A stretch of DNA of 64,000 nt from G965279355 sp965279355 (GTDB lineage: Bacteria > Pseudomonadota > Alphaproteobacteria > CACIAM-22H2). Location of the stretch: NCBI GenBank assembly GCA_965279355.1, contig OZ257155.1, positions 434,001-498,000 of the forward strand. Reading direction: 5' to 3'. The notes under the pieces are model-generated. The model worked only from the letters and a program-made list of their open reading frames with translations. It did no database searches and was not told the DNA's origin. Positions 35,374 through 43,374 of this stretch are shown here, piece by piece (the first letter of the stretch is position 1; every line of letters begins with the position of its first letter). The translations under genes were made by a program, and so were the position numbers.

Positions 35374-35588
35374 GTGCCCGGCCGCGACAATCTGTCGAAT
35401 CTCCGACGCGGCAGAAACGGACCTACGGAGACTCTGGAATTAGTTGGCGGAAGGGACAGGAGCGAACTCACGTCCCCCCACGTTTCACGTTGTTTCCCGA
35501 AAAAGAAATTCACCTTTTAATTCAATTGTATTACGAGAAACCCGTCTCGACCTGTTTCTAGCCATGCATTACAATCTCAGATTTCCAC

Positions 35589-35632
35589 GTGGGTAGTTTT
35601 GGGGGAAAAGACGTGGGTAAAATTTGTGGGTA
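35589..35632 (+). repeat. Three GTGGGTA direct repeats before the integrase gene (arm-type sites)
   Basis: GTGGGTA occurs at 35589-35595, 35613-35619 and 35626-35632. Two of them share the longer form ACGTGGGTA. Spacing is 24 and 13 bases. Arrays of this word are usual next to integrases with an N-terminal DUF4102 domain, where they serve as arm-binding sites or lie within the attachment region. The function here is inferred from position. Confidence 0.5.
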
Positions 35633-35652
35633 GAGGATCGGGGTGAAGCTAA

Positions 35653-36924
35653 ATGGGTGCGTTCGGACGTCTAAGTGCGCTTACCGTAGCAAAGGCAACA
35701 GCCCCTGGAATGTATCCGGATGGGGGAGGTCTATACCTGCAGATCGGACACGGCAATGCACGGTCTTGGGTCTTCCGATACATGCTTGAAGGTCGCTCTC
35801 GCGAGATGGGCCTAGGTTCAGCCCGGGTCGTCTCATTGGCGGATGCACGAAAAAAAGCGGCCGAGCATCGGCTCCAGCTGAGCAATAGAATCGATCCCCT
35901 CTCCGCCCGTCAAGCTGAACGTACAAGTGCGCGAGTGGCGGCAGCCAGTTCAGCATCGTTCCGACAGGTCGCCGAAGCCTATATCGAGGCGCACGAGGCA
36001 GAGTGGAAAAGCAATAAACACGCTTCCCAATGGCGCGCCACACTAGCAGCTTATGCGTACCCCATTATTGGTAACCTGCCTGTCCAATCTGTAAACACAG
36101 ATCTGGTGCTTAAGGTGCTCAATCCGATCTGGCGAGAAAAAACCGAAACTGCTGGGCGGGTTCGGGGGCGTATCGAGAGCATCATCGATTCAGCGACCGC
36201 ACGAGGGCAGCGGCAGGGAGAAAACCCTGCTCGGTGGCGCGGCCACCTAGATAACCTCCTGCCTAAGCCCTCCAAAGTGCAGAAAGTCGAACATCACCCC
36301 GCCCTACCCTTCAACGACATTTCCTCGTTTATGGAAAATCTTCGGTGCCAGGGCGGCATCGGCGCAGAAGCGCTAGAATTCCTGATTTTAACCGCGGCCC
36401 GGACCGGCGAAGTCATTGGCGCAATGACGACTGAGATTGAGATCCCCAACGGGATATGGACAGTCCCAGCAGGACGCACAAAATCAGGGCGCGAACACAG
36501 GGTTCCGCTCTCTCCTCAGGCTCTTCAGTTACTCGCGAGGAAGGGCTTAACTGCCGAAAATTCGGCCCTGGAGGCGACATTGGTGTTTCCCGGCGGGAAA
36601 TCTGGCCGGCCGCTTTCAACCGCGGCCATGTCATCAGTTTTAAAACGTATGGAGAGGGAGAACATTACAGTCCACGGTTTCCGATCGACGTTCCGTGATT
36701 GGTGTGACGAATGCACAGATTATCCTAACGAAGTCGCCGAGATGGCGCTGGCGCACGTAATTAGCGATCAGACTGAAGCAGCATATCGGCGGGGTGATCT
36801 TTTCGAGAAACGGCGCCGTCTGATGACTGATTGGGCAGATTTTTGTTCTCCCCGCCCATCATCAACAGCAACTACAGACGACGAGAAATCGAGAAAATTG
36901 CCGTTGGTGCAGGTGGGTCCATGA
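35653..36924 (+). CDS. Tyrosine-type site-specific integrase (DUF4102, P4-like)
   Basis: This is a 423-residue recombinase. The N-terminal DUF4102 domain (about 1-90) has GLYLQIG-GNARSWVFRY and the MGLGSARVVSLADAR motif. A SAM-like core-binding domain follows (about 95-190), then the catalytic domain: Arg in LTAARTGEV, HGFR (His-x-x-Arg) near 340, a His in MALAHVI and the nucleophile Tyr in AAYRRGDLFEKRR. All catalytic residues are present, so it should be active. A GGGGTGAAG ribosome site precedes the ATG. The stop overlaps the next start by ATGA. Confidence 0.92.
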   Translation: MGAFGRLSALTVAKATAPGMYPDGGGLYLQIGHGNARSWVFRYMLEGRSREMGLGSARVVSLADARKKAAEHRLQLSNRIDPLSARQAERTSARVAAASSASFRQVAEAYIEAHEAEWKSNKHASQWRATLAAYAYPIIGNLPVQSVNTDLVLKVLNPIWREKTETAGRVRGRIESIIDSATARGQRQGENPARWRGHLDNLLPKPSKVQKVEHHPALPFNDISSFMENLRCQGGIGAEALEFLILTAARTGEVIGAMTTEIEIPNGIWTVPAGRTKSGREHRVPLSPQALQLLARKGLTAENSALEATLVFPGGKSGRPLSTAAMSSVLKRMERENITVHGFRSTFRDWCDECTDYPNEVAEMALAHVISDQTEAAYRRGDLFEKRRRLMTDWADFCSPRPSSTATTDDEKSRKLPLVQVGP

Positions 36925-37532
36925 AATTCCCAAATTTATTTAAAACGGCGCCAGTTCAAATCGGGGACGCAAAATATTACGTCCGACGTTTGGAACAGGG
37001 CGAGACAATCCGAAACATCCAAGGACCAGGCACACTCGCAGCAGAGAGAGAATTAAATGAGGAGCCGAACGCCACAGGGGTAGTGTCGGATGAGCGAAAC
37101 CATGCGCGCCCACAACGCGCGCGTAGTCGCTCCAATTATTCCTGGCAGCCGGCAAAAAAAAGGGCATGGATATGCGAAACAAACCCAAACTGGCGGCTGT
37201 TGAGTGTTAAGGAAAAGGCGTATCGATGCGGAGTGAGTCCCGGCCGATACCGGGCGATGCGGGCAGAAGAGGATTTCAGGGGCGCCTTAGAGCAGTTCCT
37301 TCAGCAGGAGATGCAGGCTGAGGCCCAGCTCCTGCAAGACGCCGTGATCGTGAATATGGTGCTTCCTGGGCGCGAGGGGTTTCGCGACAGAGATCTCTTT
37401 GCGAGAATCACGGGGATATTGCCGACGAGCAACCGACCGATCACCACCAAACCTCCCAGTGGCGGCGTCGCGGACTCGCTTGCGAAAGCATTACAGGCAG
37501 CACGGCGCCGGGATGCAGGTCAGGATGAGTGA
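36921..37532 (+). CDS. Hypothetical island protein with possible helix-turn-helix
   Basis: This 203-residue protein starts at an ATG that overlaps the integrase stop, so it is coupled to it. The N-terminal third is basic and low in complexity. A segment WRLLSVKEKAYRCGVSPGRYRAMRAEED is compatible with a helix-turn-helix, and the next 40 residues are a Gln/Glu-rich helix. I do not recognise a family. Because it shares the transcript with the integrase, a role in excision control or regulation is possible, but this is only an inference. Confidence 0.5.
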   Translation: MKFPNLFKTAPVQIGDAKYYVRRLEQGETIRNIQGPGTLAAERELNEEPNATGVVSDERNHARPQRARSRSNYSWQPAKKRAWICETNPNWRLLSVKEKAYRCGVSPGRYRAMRAEEDFRGALEQFLQQEMQAEAQLLQDAVIVNMVLPGREGFRDRDLFARITGILPTSNRPITTKPPSGGVADSLAKALQAARRRDAGQDE

Positions 37533-37732
37533 TTGCACCACAATCTTTCGCCAGCTCCTTAGTCTCTCGTTGTAACGCCGCGGGCGTGGTGGACCGTACA
37601 CTTCCATTGTTGCTGCCGTCTCGAGTTGATCGCCCATGACTCGTTTCGAGACCGGAACAGTGAACACAACCCATCATCGCCGCTCCCGCTCTGGTATATT
37701 ACATGTGTCCGCTGTGACGAACGCAGATCGGT

Positions 37733-38248
37733 TCAAGGTGTCCGCGTAGACGAACCAGAATGAGATTTTACTCTGCTGGGGTGTTCTATTTGAGGACACT
37801 GCTCCTTGGTTCGTTCGTCTGGACGCACCTTATGTACGGGTGGGCGAACCGAAAAATCGTCTCCTTCGCTCCAGCGATAAAAATCTCTCGTTCTAAATTT
37901 CGGCCCAACATCAAATTCCGTAATTATCCACGTAGTCGCCTTCCGGTTTTTCTGGCTAAAGCTCCAACGTTGGTTGACCCGGATGAAACCCTTTTGCTCC
38001 AGTTCCTTCAGGAATTTGGCGCCCGACGTCCCTGCCATATTTAACATGGAGCCGGCGACCCGGACGCTTATGTACAGCGATCCATTATTGCGGCCGTTGT
38101 AAATTTTGAAGACTTCAATGAGTAATGCGCGAGCCGCTACGGACAACGCTCGGTATGCATCAGACTCAAGAAGCGAGTGCGGGAGCATTATGAACCGGCC
38201 CGGTCCTTTGCTCCTTCCGGTATGATCCGGCTTACGACCCGCGCTCAT
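37733..38248 (-). CDS. Winged-helix replication-initiator-like or hypothetical island protein
   Basis: This is a 171-residue protein. After a basic start it has a winged-helix-like core: FIMLPHSLLESDAYRALSV, ARALLIEVFKIYNGRNNGSLYIS, then FLKELEQKGFIRV and a wing. This resembles the small helix-turn-helix proteins found next to integrases in islands. The C-terminal 50 residues are polar and probably unfolded. The ATG overlaps the stop of the upstream gene (ATGA). It ends the three-gene minus-strand island operon. Function unknown. Confidence 0.55.
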   Translation of the reverse strand: MSAGRKPDHTGRSKGPGRFIMLPHSLLESDAYRALSVAARALLIEVFKIYNGRNNGSLYISVRVAGSMLNMAGTSGAKFLKELEQKGFIRVNQRWSFSQKNRKATTWIITEFDVGPKFRTRDFYRWSEGDDFSVRPPVHKVRPDERTKEQCPQIEHPSRVKSHSGSSTRTP

Positions 38249-38454
38249 TGACTTTGCTTCCTTCGGCCGAGGGCTGGAACAGATGTCTCGAGCTGCTCCA
38301 CCCAAGCCTCAGCATCATCCAACGAGATGTAGCTCCGCGATCCAACCTTCTTAAGCTTTAGGCGCCCTTCGGTTGCTTCGCGATACGCTGATGTCCGCGA
38401 AATTGAGTACTGCCTAACAAAGTCTTCGATAGTCATAAGTCTCTTGTCGACCAT
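38245..38454 (-). CDS. Excisionase/AlpA-like helix-turn-helix protein
   Basis: This 69-residue protein starts at an ATG with a GGAGG ribosome site five bases before it. It has a MerR/AlpA-type recognition core: RLMTIEDFVRQYSISRTSAYREATEG, then LKLKKVGSRSYISLDDAEAWVE. This is the pattern of excisionase-family DNA-binding proteins, which bend DNA at attachment sites or activate the integrase. It is translationally coupled to the gene at 37733. Because an integrase is encoded in the same element, it is a good candidate for the recombination directionality factor. Confidence 0.75.
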   Translation of the reverse strand: MVDKRLMTIEDFVRQYSISRTSAYREATEGRLKLKKVGSRSYISLDDAEAWVEQLETSVPALGRRKQSQ

Positions 38455-38509
38455 GCTGTCCTCCATGCCTGCGAATACGTAGGAACACCTGGCAGGATGG
38501 AGAAACAGC

Positions 38510-39028
38510 CTAAGTGGCGGAATGGTGTCCCTCAGGTTTTCGCCGCATTTTCCTTCGATGCTCTCGAAGTATTCTCGCGAGTGTTGTTGCCTTAATGTCG
38601 GCGCCAATCCATTCGTGCTGCTTCAGCATTAATTCGCAGGCTCGAAATTCTGAAATGCTTGGGTTGCGCAACATGGAGGCATCGACCGCATCGCTGATCT
38701 GACGCAGACGGGCTTCGGTCCATATTCGTTTTCTGCCACCGAGGGCGCCGCGCTTCCGGAGCTGATCGGGGGTTGCTGCAAGAGCACCGGGAACAACAAT
38801 TTCAGTTAGCCGGTCCACCAGCTCGCCCGGCCACTCGTTCCGAGAAATATCAATTCCGAAATGTTGAGCGAGGCGAAGTTGAATCTCTTGCAATCGGTAG
38901 CCGCGGATATCCTGACTAGAGATATTTCCCAACTTTGCGGCAGGATCCGCGGAGAACAGGAGCAGGCGCGGAACCTGGACGGGTGCACTCACGTGCTCGG
39001 GAAAACTCGGTAGCTTTTTGCGGGGCAT
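38510..39028 (-). CDS. Hypothetical island protein
   Basis: This 172-residue basic protein has a GGAGGG ribosome site. It begins with a proline/lysine-rich stretch and has two helical parts, one around LQEIQLRLAQHFGIDISRNEWPGEL and one around RLRQISDAVDASMLRN. The C-terminus is very basic (REHRRKMRRK). I do not recognise a family. It is the first gene of the leftward island operon. A nucleic-acid-binding role is compatible with the charge, but nothing more can be said. Confidence 0.5.
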   Translation of the reverse strand: MPRKKLPSFPEHVSAPVQVPRLLLFSADPAAKLGNISSQDIRGYRLQEIQLRLAQHFGIDISRNEWPGELVDRLTEIVVPGALAATPDQLRKRGALGGRKRIWTEARLRQISDAVDASMLRNPSISEFRACELMLKQHEWIGADIKATTLARILREHRRKMRRKPEGHHSAT

Positions 39029-39170
39029 CGTCCCTCCGGGCGAGGAGTGACAATTTCGGACAAACTAGGTCAAGCGGTTATTGAGCGGAAACGCCCTCCG
39101 CCCGGCCAACCAGGATCTGCAGGGCCGGCCAGCCCCTTAGAATTAGGGGTGCCATCTCAACCCCCGTCCC

Positions 39171-39177
39171 TACCCAC
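39171..39177 (-). repeat. Single inverted copy of the integrase arm word near the right end
   Basis: TACCCAC is the reverse complement of the GTGGGTA word that is repeated three times before the integrase gene. A seven-base word is short and may occur by chance, but its place close to the right limit of the island and its inverse direction fit an attachment region. Confidence 0.25.
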
Positions 39178-39206
39178 GACGCCGGCGCCTGTTGGACACG
39201 CCAACC

Positions 39207-39363
39207 TTACAGTGCGTCCGGCAACGCGCGGATCCCGTCCAGGAGCCAGCGGGTCGCCCGGCAGTCATCTTCATTGTAGTCGAGGATCCGCTGCTGATCG
39301 GCCGGGTTGCGCCCCCGGACCCAGGTGTCGAACCACTCGATGGAGGACGCCCCTGAAGGATGG
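39207..39363 (-). pseudogene. C-terminal remnant of a TM0106/RecB-like nuclease (RNase H-like domain)
   Basis: The minus strand encodes GASSIEWFDTWV and RILDYNEDDCRATRWLLDGI, ending in a proper stop. This is the C-terminal signature of the RNase_H_2/TM0106-type predicted nuclease, including the conserved YNEDDC. Upstream of GASSIEW the homology ends abruptly and an in-frame stop follows within 25 codons, inside the TetR gene. Only about 50 codons are left, so this is a fragment of a lost gene. It marks the right-hand junction of the island. Confidence 0.6.
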
Positions 39364-39391
39364 CTATCGCGCCGAGGTCTTGATCGAGTAG

Positions 39392-40084
39392 TCACGGTCG
39401 GCCAGGCGCTAAATTGCGGAGCACGCCTTCAGCGTCCTTTGATGCCTTTTTTGGAGCGTAGCGACACCCGGCCAGGAAAAACACAACTGCCTGTTTCACC
39501 CATTCCTGGCACTGCTTCGCGCTTGGCTTGCGGGTCACCGCAGTGAGATGACGCATTCGAAGTGTGGTGCTGATCATTGCAAAGAACAAATCGGCCGCAT
39601 GCTCCGGGTTGTCGACGGTGAGCGTCCCGATGCGGGTCTGCTCAGCTAGGTAACCAGCAAGCAGCGGCGAACTTGTGCCATGCCCCGACTGGTAGAAGGC
39701 ACGGCCAAGTTCAGGAAAGCGTTTCGACTCAGCAATGACGAGGCGATAAAGGTCGAGCGACTGGTCCGACATCACGATGCGGATCATGTTCTCTCCAAAA
39801 TCCGTCAGTGCTTCTTTTGGATCGGCATCCGCCGGCCATCCCCGCAAGGGCGCCACCAGCCGCTCGCACTGATCGCGGATGATCGCCGCAAAGAGCTCTT
39901 CCTTGCTTGAGAAATGCTGATATAGCGTGCGTCGCGCGACGCCTGCTTCCGCGATCACGTCGTCGACGCTGGTGCCGTTATAGCCGCCGCGCGCGAAGGC
40001 GCGCCGGGCGCCGGCAACGATGTCGCGGCGCTTGCCGAAGACGTCGCGGTCCTCGTCCCTCTTCTCTGTGCGGCGTTTGGGCAT
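39392..40084 (-). CDS. TetR-family transcriptional regulator
   Basis: This 230-residue repressor has an N-terminal helix-turn-helix: DIVAGARRAFARGGYNGTSVDDVIAEAGVARRTLYQHFSSKEELF (residues about 20-65). The ligand-binding part resembles TetR_C_-type with the DQSLDLYRLVIAESKRFPELGRAFY motif of the AefR/AcrR-like subgroup. The ATG at 40084 is the family start. It is divergent from a dienelactone hydrolase gene, and two palindromes with the same half-site lie in the 124-base gap. It should repress the downstream operon (40209 to 44454) and itself. Confidence 0.88.
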   Translation of the reverse strand: MPKRRTEKRDEDRDVFGKRRDIVAGARRAFARGGYNGTSVDDVIAEAGVARRTLYQHFSSKEELFAAIIRDQCERLVAPLRGWPADADPKEALTDFGENMIRIVMSDQSLDLYRLVIAESKRFPELGRAFYQSGHGTSSPLLAGYLAEQTRIGTLTVDNPEHAADLFFAMISTTLRMRHLTAVTRKPSAKQCQEWVKQAVVFFLAGCRYAPKKASKDAEGVLRNLAPGRP

Positions 40085-40150
40085 GGCGTCCTTTCGATTC
40101 GCCCCAACGATAAACCCGCGGATGCGGAGCGTCGAGAATCGTTTGACCAT

Positions 40151-40189
40151 ATAGACTAATTAGTCTATCAGTAGATCAAACAGTCTACT
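40151..40189. promoter_or_regulatory. Tandem TetR operator sites
   Basis: A perfect 18-base palindrome, ATAGACTAATTAGTCTAT, is at 40151-40168. Right after it, at 40170-40189, is a second, interrupted palindrome with arms AGTAGA and TCTACT. Both carry the half-site TAG(A)CT/AGTCTA. They lie 20 to 60 bases from the dienelactone hydrolase start and upstream of the divergent tetR-type gene, where binding would block both promoters. Confidence 0.75.
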
Positions 40190-40208
40190 AAAAAAGCGGG
40201 AGGTAAGC

Positions 40209-40961
40209 ATGGCCGTCACGACGGAGTTCAGGCGCTTTTCGCTGCCCGGTGGGGCGACGATGCCGGTGACTGTGGCCGTGCCGGCACGGGCGGCACCATA
40301 CCCCACCATCCTCATGGGCTACGAGCTGTGGGGAATGCAGGAAATGCCAGGTGCCGCACCCCATATGCGCGACGTGGCCGGGCGCTTTGCGCAGGCCGGC
40401 TATTTCACGGTCATTCCCGACTATTACGCCGCGCGCGGCCGACAGCCGAAATTCGAGAACGGCAAGATCATCGGCTCCCCGCCGGATGCCGAATCGATCG
40501 CCGATCTGCTGGCCACGGTCGACTGGCTGACAGGCCTCAAGGAAGTCGACGGCAACCGCATCGGCATGATCGGTTGGTGCGGCGGTGGGCGGCAGGCCCT
40601 TTATCTCGCGTCGCGCTCCCCTGATCTGCGGGCGGTCGCCGCGTTCTATGGCCGTCCCATCAACCTGCCGCATATGCAGGGGCCGTCCCCGATCGACGGC
40701 GTTCCCGATATCAAATGCCCGGTCTTCGGCGCCTATGGCGAAGCGGATCATTCGATCCCGGCCGACACGGCGCGGGCGCTCGACAAGGCGCTGTCCGATG
40801 CCGGTGTACCGCATGAAGTGCACATTTATCCCGGCGCCGGCCATGCGTTCATGAACGACGGGCGCGACAGCTATCAGGCAGTTGCCGCGAGGGATTCATG
40901 GGCGCGCGTGCTGGCCTTCTTCGATCGCCACCTAAAGGGGCCCGCGCGCGCCGCGGTTTAA
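40209..40961 (+). CDS. Dienelactone hydrolase family protein
   Basis: This 250-residue alpha/beta-hydrolase has the DLH catalytic triad: nucleophile Cys124 in GWCGGG, Asp in YGEADHSIP near 180, and His in YPGAGHAFMND near 215. Dienelactone hydrolases open the lactone formed after intradiol ring cleavage of chlorinated or hydroxylated catechols. It follows the TetR operators and comes 67 bases before the binding protein, M24 and luciferase-like genes, so it is probably the first gene of that operon. A weak ribosome site (GGGAGG) lies eight bases upstream. Confidence 0.87.
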   Translation: MAVTTEFRRFSLPGGATMPVTVAVPARAAPYPTILMGYELWGMQEMPGAAPHMRDVAGRFAQAGYFTVIPDYYAARGRQPKFENGKIIGSPPDAESIADLLATVDWLTGLKEVDGNRIGMIGWCGGGRQALYLASRSPDLRAVAAFYGRPINLPHMQGPSPIDGVPDIKCPVFGAYGEADHSIPADTARALDKALSDAGVPHEVHIYPGAGHAFMNDGRDSYQAVAARDSWARVLAFFDRHLKGPARAAV

Positions 40962-41028
40962 CTCGACACCAACCACAAGGGCCCCCGTATTCCCAGAATG
41001 GGCGCCCACAAAACAAACGGAGGAAACG

Positions 41029-42066
41029 ATGAGGTCAGTCCTACTGCCGATGCTGCTGGCGGCCGTTGTTGCCATCGGCGGAGACATCCAGACCGCCGAC
41101 GCCCAACAATCCGGCAACCGGACCGTCGTGAAAGTCGGCGGCACCGGCCGAGCCGACCAGTCGAAAGTCGAACTCGCATTTCGCCGGGGCTATTTCGCCG
41201 AACAGGGCATCGACGTGCAGATTGTGTCAGGCGGCGCCACGGCGCAGGACTACCTCGCCTCGGTCGCGACCAACCAGCTTCAGGTCGGCGCCGGCTCGCC
41301 CAACGCGGGCATGATGAACGCGCTGAACCGCGGCATCGATATCAAGATCGTCGCCGACTGGGCGCGGATCGCCGAGGGTCCGGATTCGACGCTGGCCATC
41401 ATCGTCCGCGAAGACCTGATGGCCTCCGGTGCGGTGAAGACCGTGACCGACCTGAAGGGCAAGGCGCTTTCGGCCGGTCCCGGTCTCGGCTCGGTCAACG
41501 AGATGTTCCTCGACCAGGCGCTGGCGAAGGGCGGGCTCAAGCGCACCGACGTCGACCTCAGCATGCTCGGCTTTTCTGAATCGCTGGCGGCGCTGGGTAC
41601 CAAGAAGCTGGATGCCGCGATCGTCATCGAACCGATGGTGTGGATGGGCGAGCGGCAGAAGATCTCGCGGCTGCTGATCGGCGTCGGCGATCTCGACCCC
41701 GGCGCGCAGGTTGCGGTCCTCTTCTATTCGCCGCAGTTCGCGCAGAACAAGGAAGTGGCGACACGCTTCATGGTCGCCTATCTGAAGGGGCTACGCGATC
41801 TGCACGAGGCGCTGGTCGAGAAGAAGAATCCCGATCCCGTCGTAGACATCCTGGTCGAGCATCTGCCGATCAAGGATCGCCGCGTGTGGACGGACCCGCC
41901 GCAGGTCATGACCGACCTCAACGGCCGCGTGAACGTCGCGCATATCAAGAAGCAGGCGGAGTTCTACAAGGCCACCGGCAGCGTGACCGGCAACGTTCCC
42001 GACATCGACAAGCATGTCGACATGAGCTTCGCCGACGAAGCCGTACGCCGCATCGGTCGGCGCTGA
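41029..42066 (+). CDS. NMT1/THI5-like ABC substrate-binding protein, paralogue 1
   Basis: This 345-residue periplasmic binding protein has a signal peptide ending near TADAQ and a GGAGG ribosome site. Shared marks of the four paralogues in this region are visible: VKVGGTGRADQSKVELAFRRGYF, LQVGAGSPNAGMMNALNRGID, a LKGKALSAGPG segment, FVIEPMV-like (here IVIEPMVWMG) and DLNGRVNVAHIKKQAEF near the C-terminus. The ligand class is unknown but should be a small aromatic or N-heterocyclic acid given the enzymes next to it. No transporter membrane subunits are adjacent; those at 53369 and 54265 may serve it. Confidence 0.87.
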   Translation: MRSVLLPMLLAAVVAIGGDIQTADAQQSGNRTVVKVGGTGRADQSKVELAFRRGYFAEQGIDVQIVSGGATAQDYLASVATNQLQVGAGSPNAGMMNALNRGIDIKIVADWARIAEGPDSTLAIIVREDLMASGAVKTVTDLKGKALSAGPGLGSVNEMFLDQALAKGGLKRTDVDLSMLGFSESLAALGTKKLDAAIVIEPMVWMGERQKISRLLIGVGDLDPGAQVAVLFYSPQFAQNKEVATRFMVAYLKGLRDLHEALVEKKNPDPVVDILVEHLPIKDRRVWTDPPQVMTDLNGRVNVAHIKKQAEFYKATGSVTGNVPDIDKHVDMSFADEAVRRIGRR

Positions 42067-42105
42067 TCGGGCAAAAGCACAACAGCAGGGGATCGGACGC
42101 AGTAC

Positions 42106-43335
42106 ATGACCGCATACGACGAAGGCAAATGGGCACCGGACTGGAGCAACGCGGTTTTCTCTCTCAAGGAGAGAGACTCCCGCTGGGCGAAGGTCCGCAA
42201 GCTGATGGCGCGCGACGGTGTCGACGTCATCGTCTGCCTGCCCTGCACGACCAACCATGACCGCGGCGGCGCCGATCCCCGCTATCTGACACAGCTCGGC
42301 GAGAACAGCGACGCGGTGACGGTCGCCTTCCCGATCGAGGGCGATGTCGCGGCATGGCAGGCGCGCGGCGGCGTGTGGCCGTCGGGGAATTGGCTGAAGA
42401 CCGTCTATGGCAGCCCGCGCGGCACCGGCGGTGCCACGATTTCCAAATGGCTGAAGGAGAACCCACGGTTCCAGAAAGGCACCATCGCCATCACGGGTCT
42501 CGATGCCGGCCTGCTGGCGCATGTGCGCGAAGGCGAAGGCGAAGCGAACTGGCAGTCGGTTGAGATCCTGAAGAAGAACTTTTCGCAGGCACGGTTCGTC
42601 AGCGGCACGCCGATTCTCGGCGAAGCGCGTTGGCAGAAAAGCGCCGAGGAAATCGAATTTGTCCGCAGGGGCGCCGAAGTCGCCGAGATCACGCTGAAAG
42701 CCGTGGCGCAAGCTTCAAAGGCCGGCGCGCCAGAGCGGCATGTCTTCGCCGAGTTGATGTACGCCAGCGCGAAGGCCGGCGGCAGCTTCGCGCCGATGGT
42801 GGGCTGGGTCAGCGGCAAGCTGGGCAATGTCTATCACCGTCTTGAACAGCCCTCGTTCCGCAAGCTCAAGAAGGGCGACATCATCACCCTAGAGATCGAC
42901 GGCCGCTGGGGCGGCTACATCGCGCAGATCGACCACAGCATCATGATCGGGCCGGCGCCGAAGATCCTGCAGGATGCCTGGAAGCTCGAAGTTGAGGCGT
43001 ATGACAGGGTCTGCGCCAAGATGAAGCCGGGTGTCACGATCCGCGAGCTGATCGAGGCTGGCCGTATCACCGGATTGAATGGCCGCGCCACGACCGACCT
43101 CGTCATGCATGGCCGCGGCACCGGCGACGACGGTCCGCTTTTGGTGCCGGTGCCCAAGCGTTCTGAGGAATTGCTGAACCTGCCGCTGGCCGAAGGCTGC
43201 TGCTTCGTCGTGAAACCCTACGTCACCGTCGACGGTTCAGCGGATTATTGTCGCTTTGGCGACAGCGTCGTTGTCACCAAGACTGGCATCAAGCGCCTCG
43301 GCACCCGGCCCAAGAAACTGATCGTCAAAGCCTAA
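42106..43335 (+). CDS. Creatinase/M24-fold protein without the peptidase metal ligands, paralogue 1
   Basis: This 409-residue protein has the two-domain creatinase layout: an N-terminal creatinase_N-like domain (VDVIVCLPCTTNHDRGG to about 165) and a C-terminal pita-bread domain. In M24 peptidases five residues (D, D, H, E, E) bind two metals. Here the second Asp position is Gln274 (Y-x-A-Q), the first Glu is Lys370 (VVKP), and the last Glu is Gly385 (FGDSVVVT). Only His335 (MHGRG) is kept. It is therefore not a metal peptidase; a metal-free, creatinase-like C-N hydrolase is the best guess. It lies between a binding protein and a luciferase-like gene. Confidence 0.8.
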   Translation: MTAYDEGKWAPDWSNAVFSLKERDSRWAKVRKLMARDGVDVIVCLPCTTNHDRGGADPRYLTQLGENSDAVTVAFPIEGDVAAWQARGGVWPSGNWLKTVYGSPRGTGGATISKWLKENPRFQKGTIAITGLDAGLLAHVREGEGEANWQSVEILKKNFSQARFVSGTPILGEARWQKSAEEIEFVRRGAEVAEITLKAVAQASKAGAPERHVFAELMYASAKAGGSFAPMVGWVSGKLGNVYHRLEQPSFRKLKKGDIITLEIDGRWGGYIAQIDHSIMIGPAPKILQDAWKLEVEAYDRVCAKMKPGVTIRELIEAGRITGLNGRATTDLVMHGRGTGDDGPLLVPVPKRSEELLNLPLAEGCCFVVKPYVTVDGSADYCRFGDSVVVTKTGIKRLGTRPKKLIVKA

Positions 43336-43374
43336 CCAGCAAACCTGCAGCCCACCGCAGGCGAAGGAGTATCC

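Larger units (their letters stand above)
35430..39206. mobile_element. Small integrative element with tyrosine integrase
   Basis: This stretch is visibly more A/T-rich than its surroundings. It holds an integrase at the left end, then only hypothetical and DNA-binding genes (36921, 37733, 38245, 38510). On the left three direct GTGGGTA repeats (35589-35632) precede the integrase, and one inverted copy (TACCCAC, 39171-39177) lies near the right end, as expected for integrase arm sites. To the right is the broken end of a nuclease gene (39207). I could not find a convincing direct-repeat att pair, so the limits are approximate. No replication, conjugation or capsid genes are recognised, so it is a small genomic island or a remnant of a satellite-like element. 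Confidence 0.65.

Noticed and set aside
35436..35466. tRNA 3'-end-like sequence (minus strand ...TTCG...CCGCCA) as an attL tRNA
   Set aside because: The TTCG stem has only a partial T-arm and lacks the conserved A58; no anticodon or D-arm can be folded upstream, and no full tRNA is found at either border.
37441..37677. Small minus-strand frame of 78 codons in the island
   Set aside because: It overlaps the 3' end of the gene at 36921, has no good ribosome site and no recognisable feature.
39047..39391. Plus-strand frame ending GYRAEVLIE at the right border of the island
   Set aside because: Low-complexity, Pro/Arg-rich translation without homology; it overlaps the nuclease remnant on the other strand.
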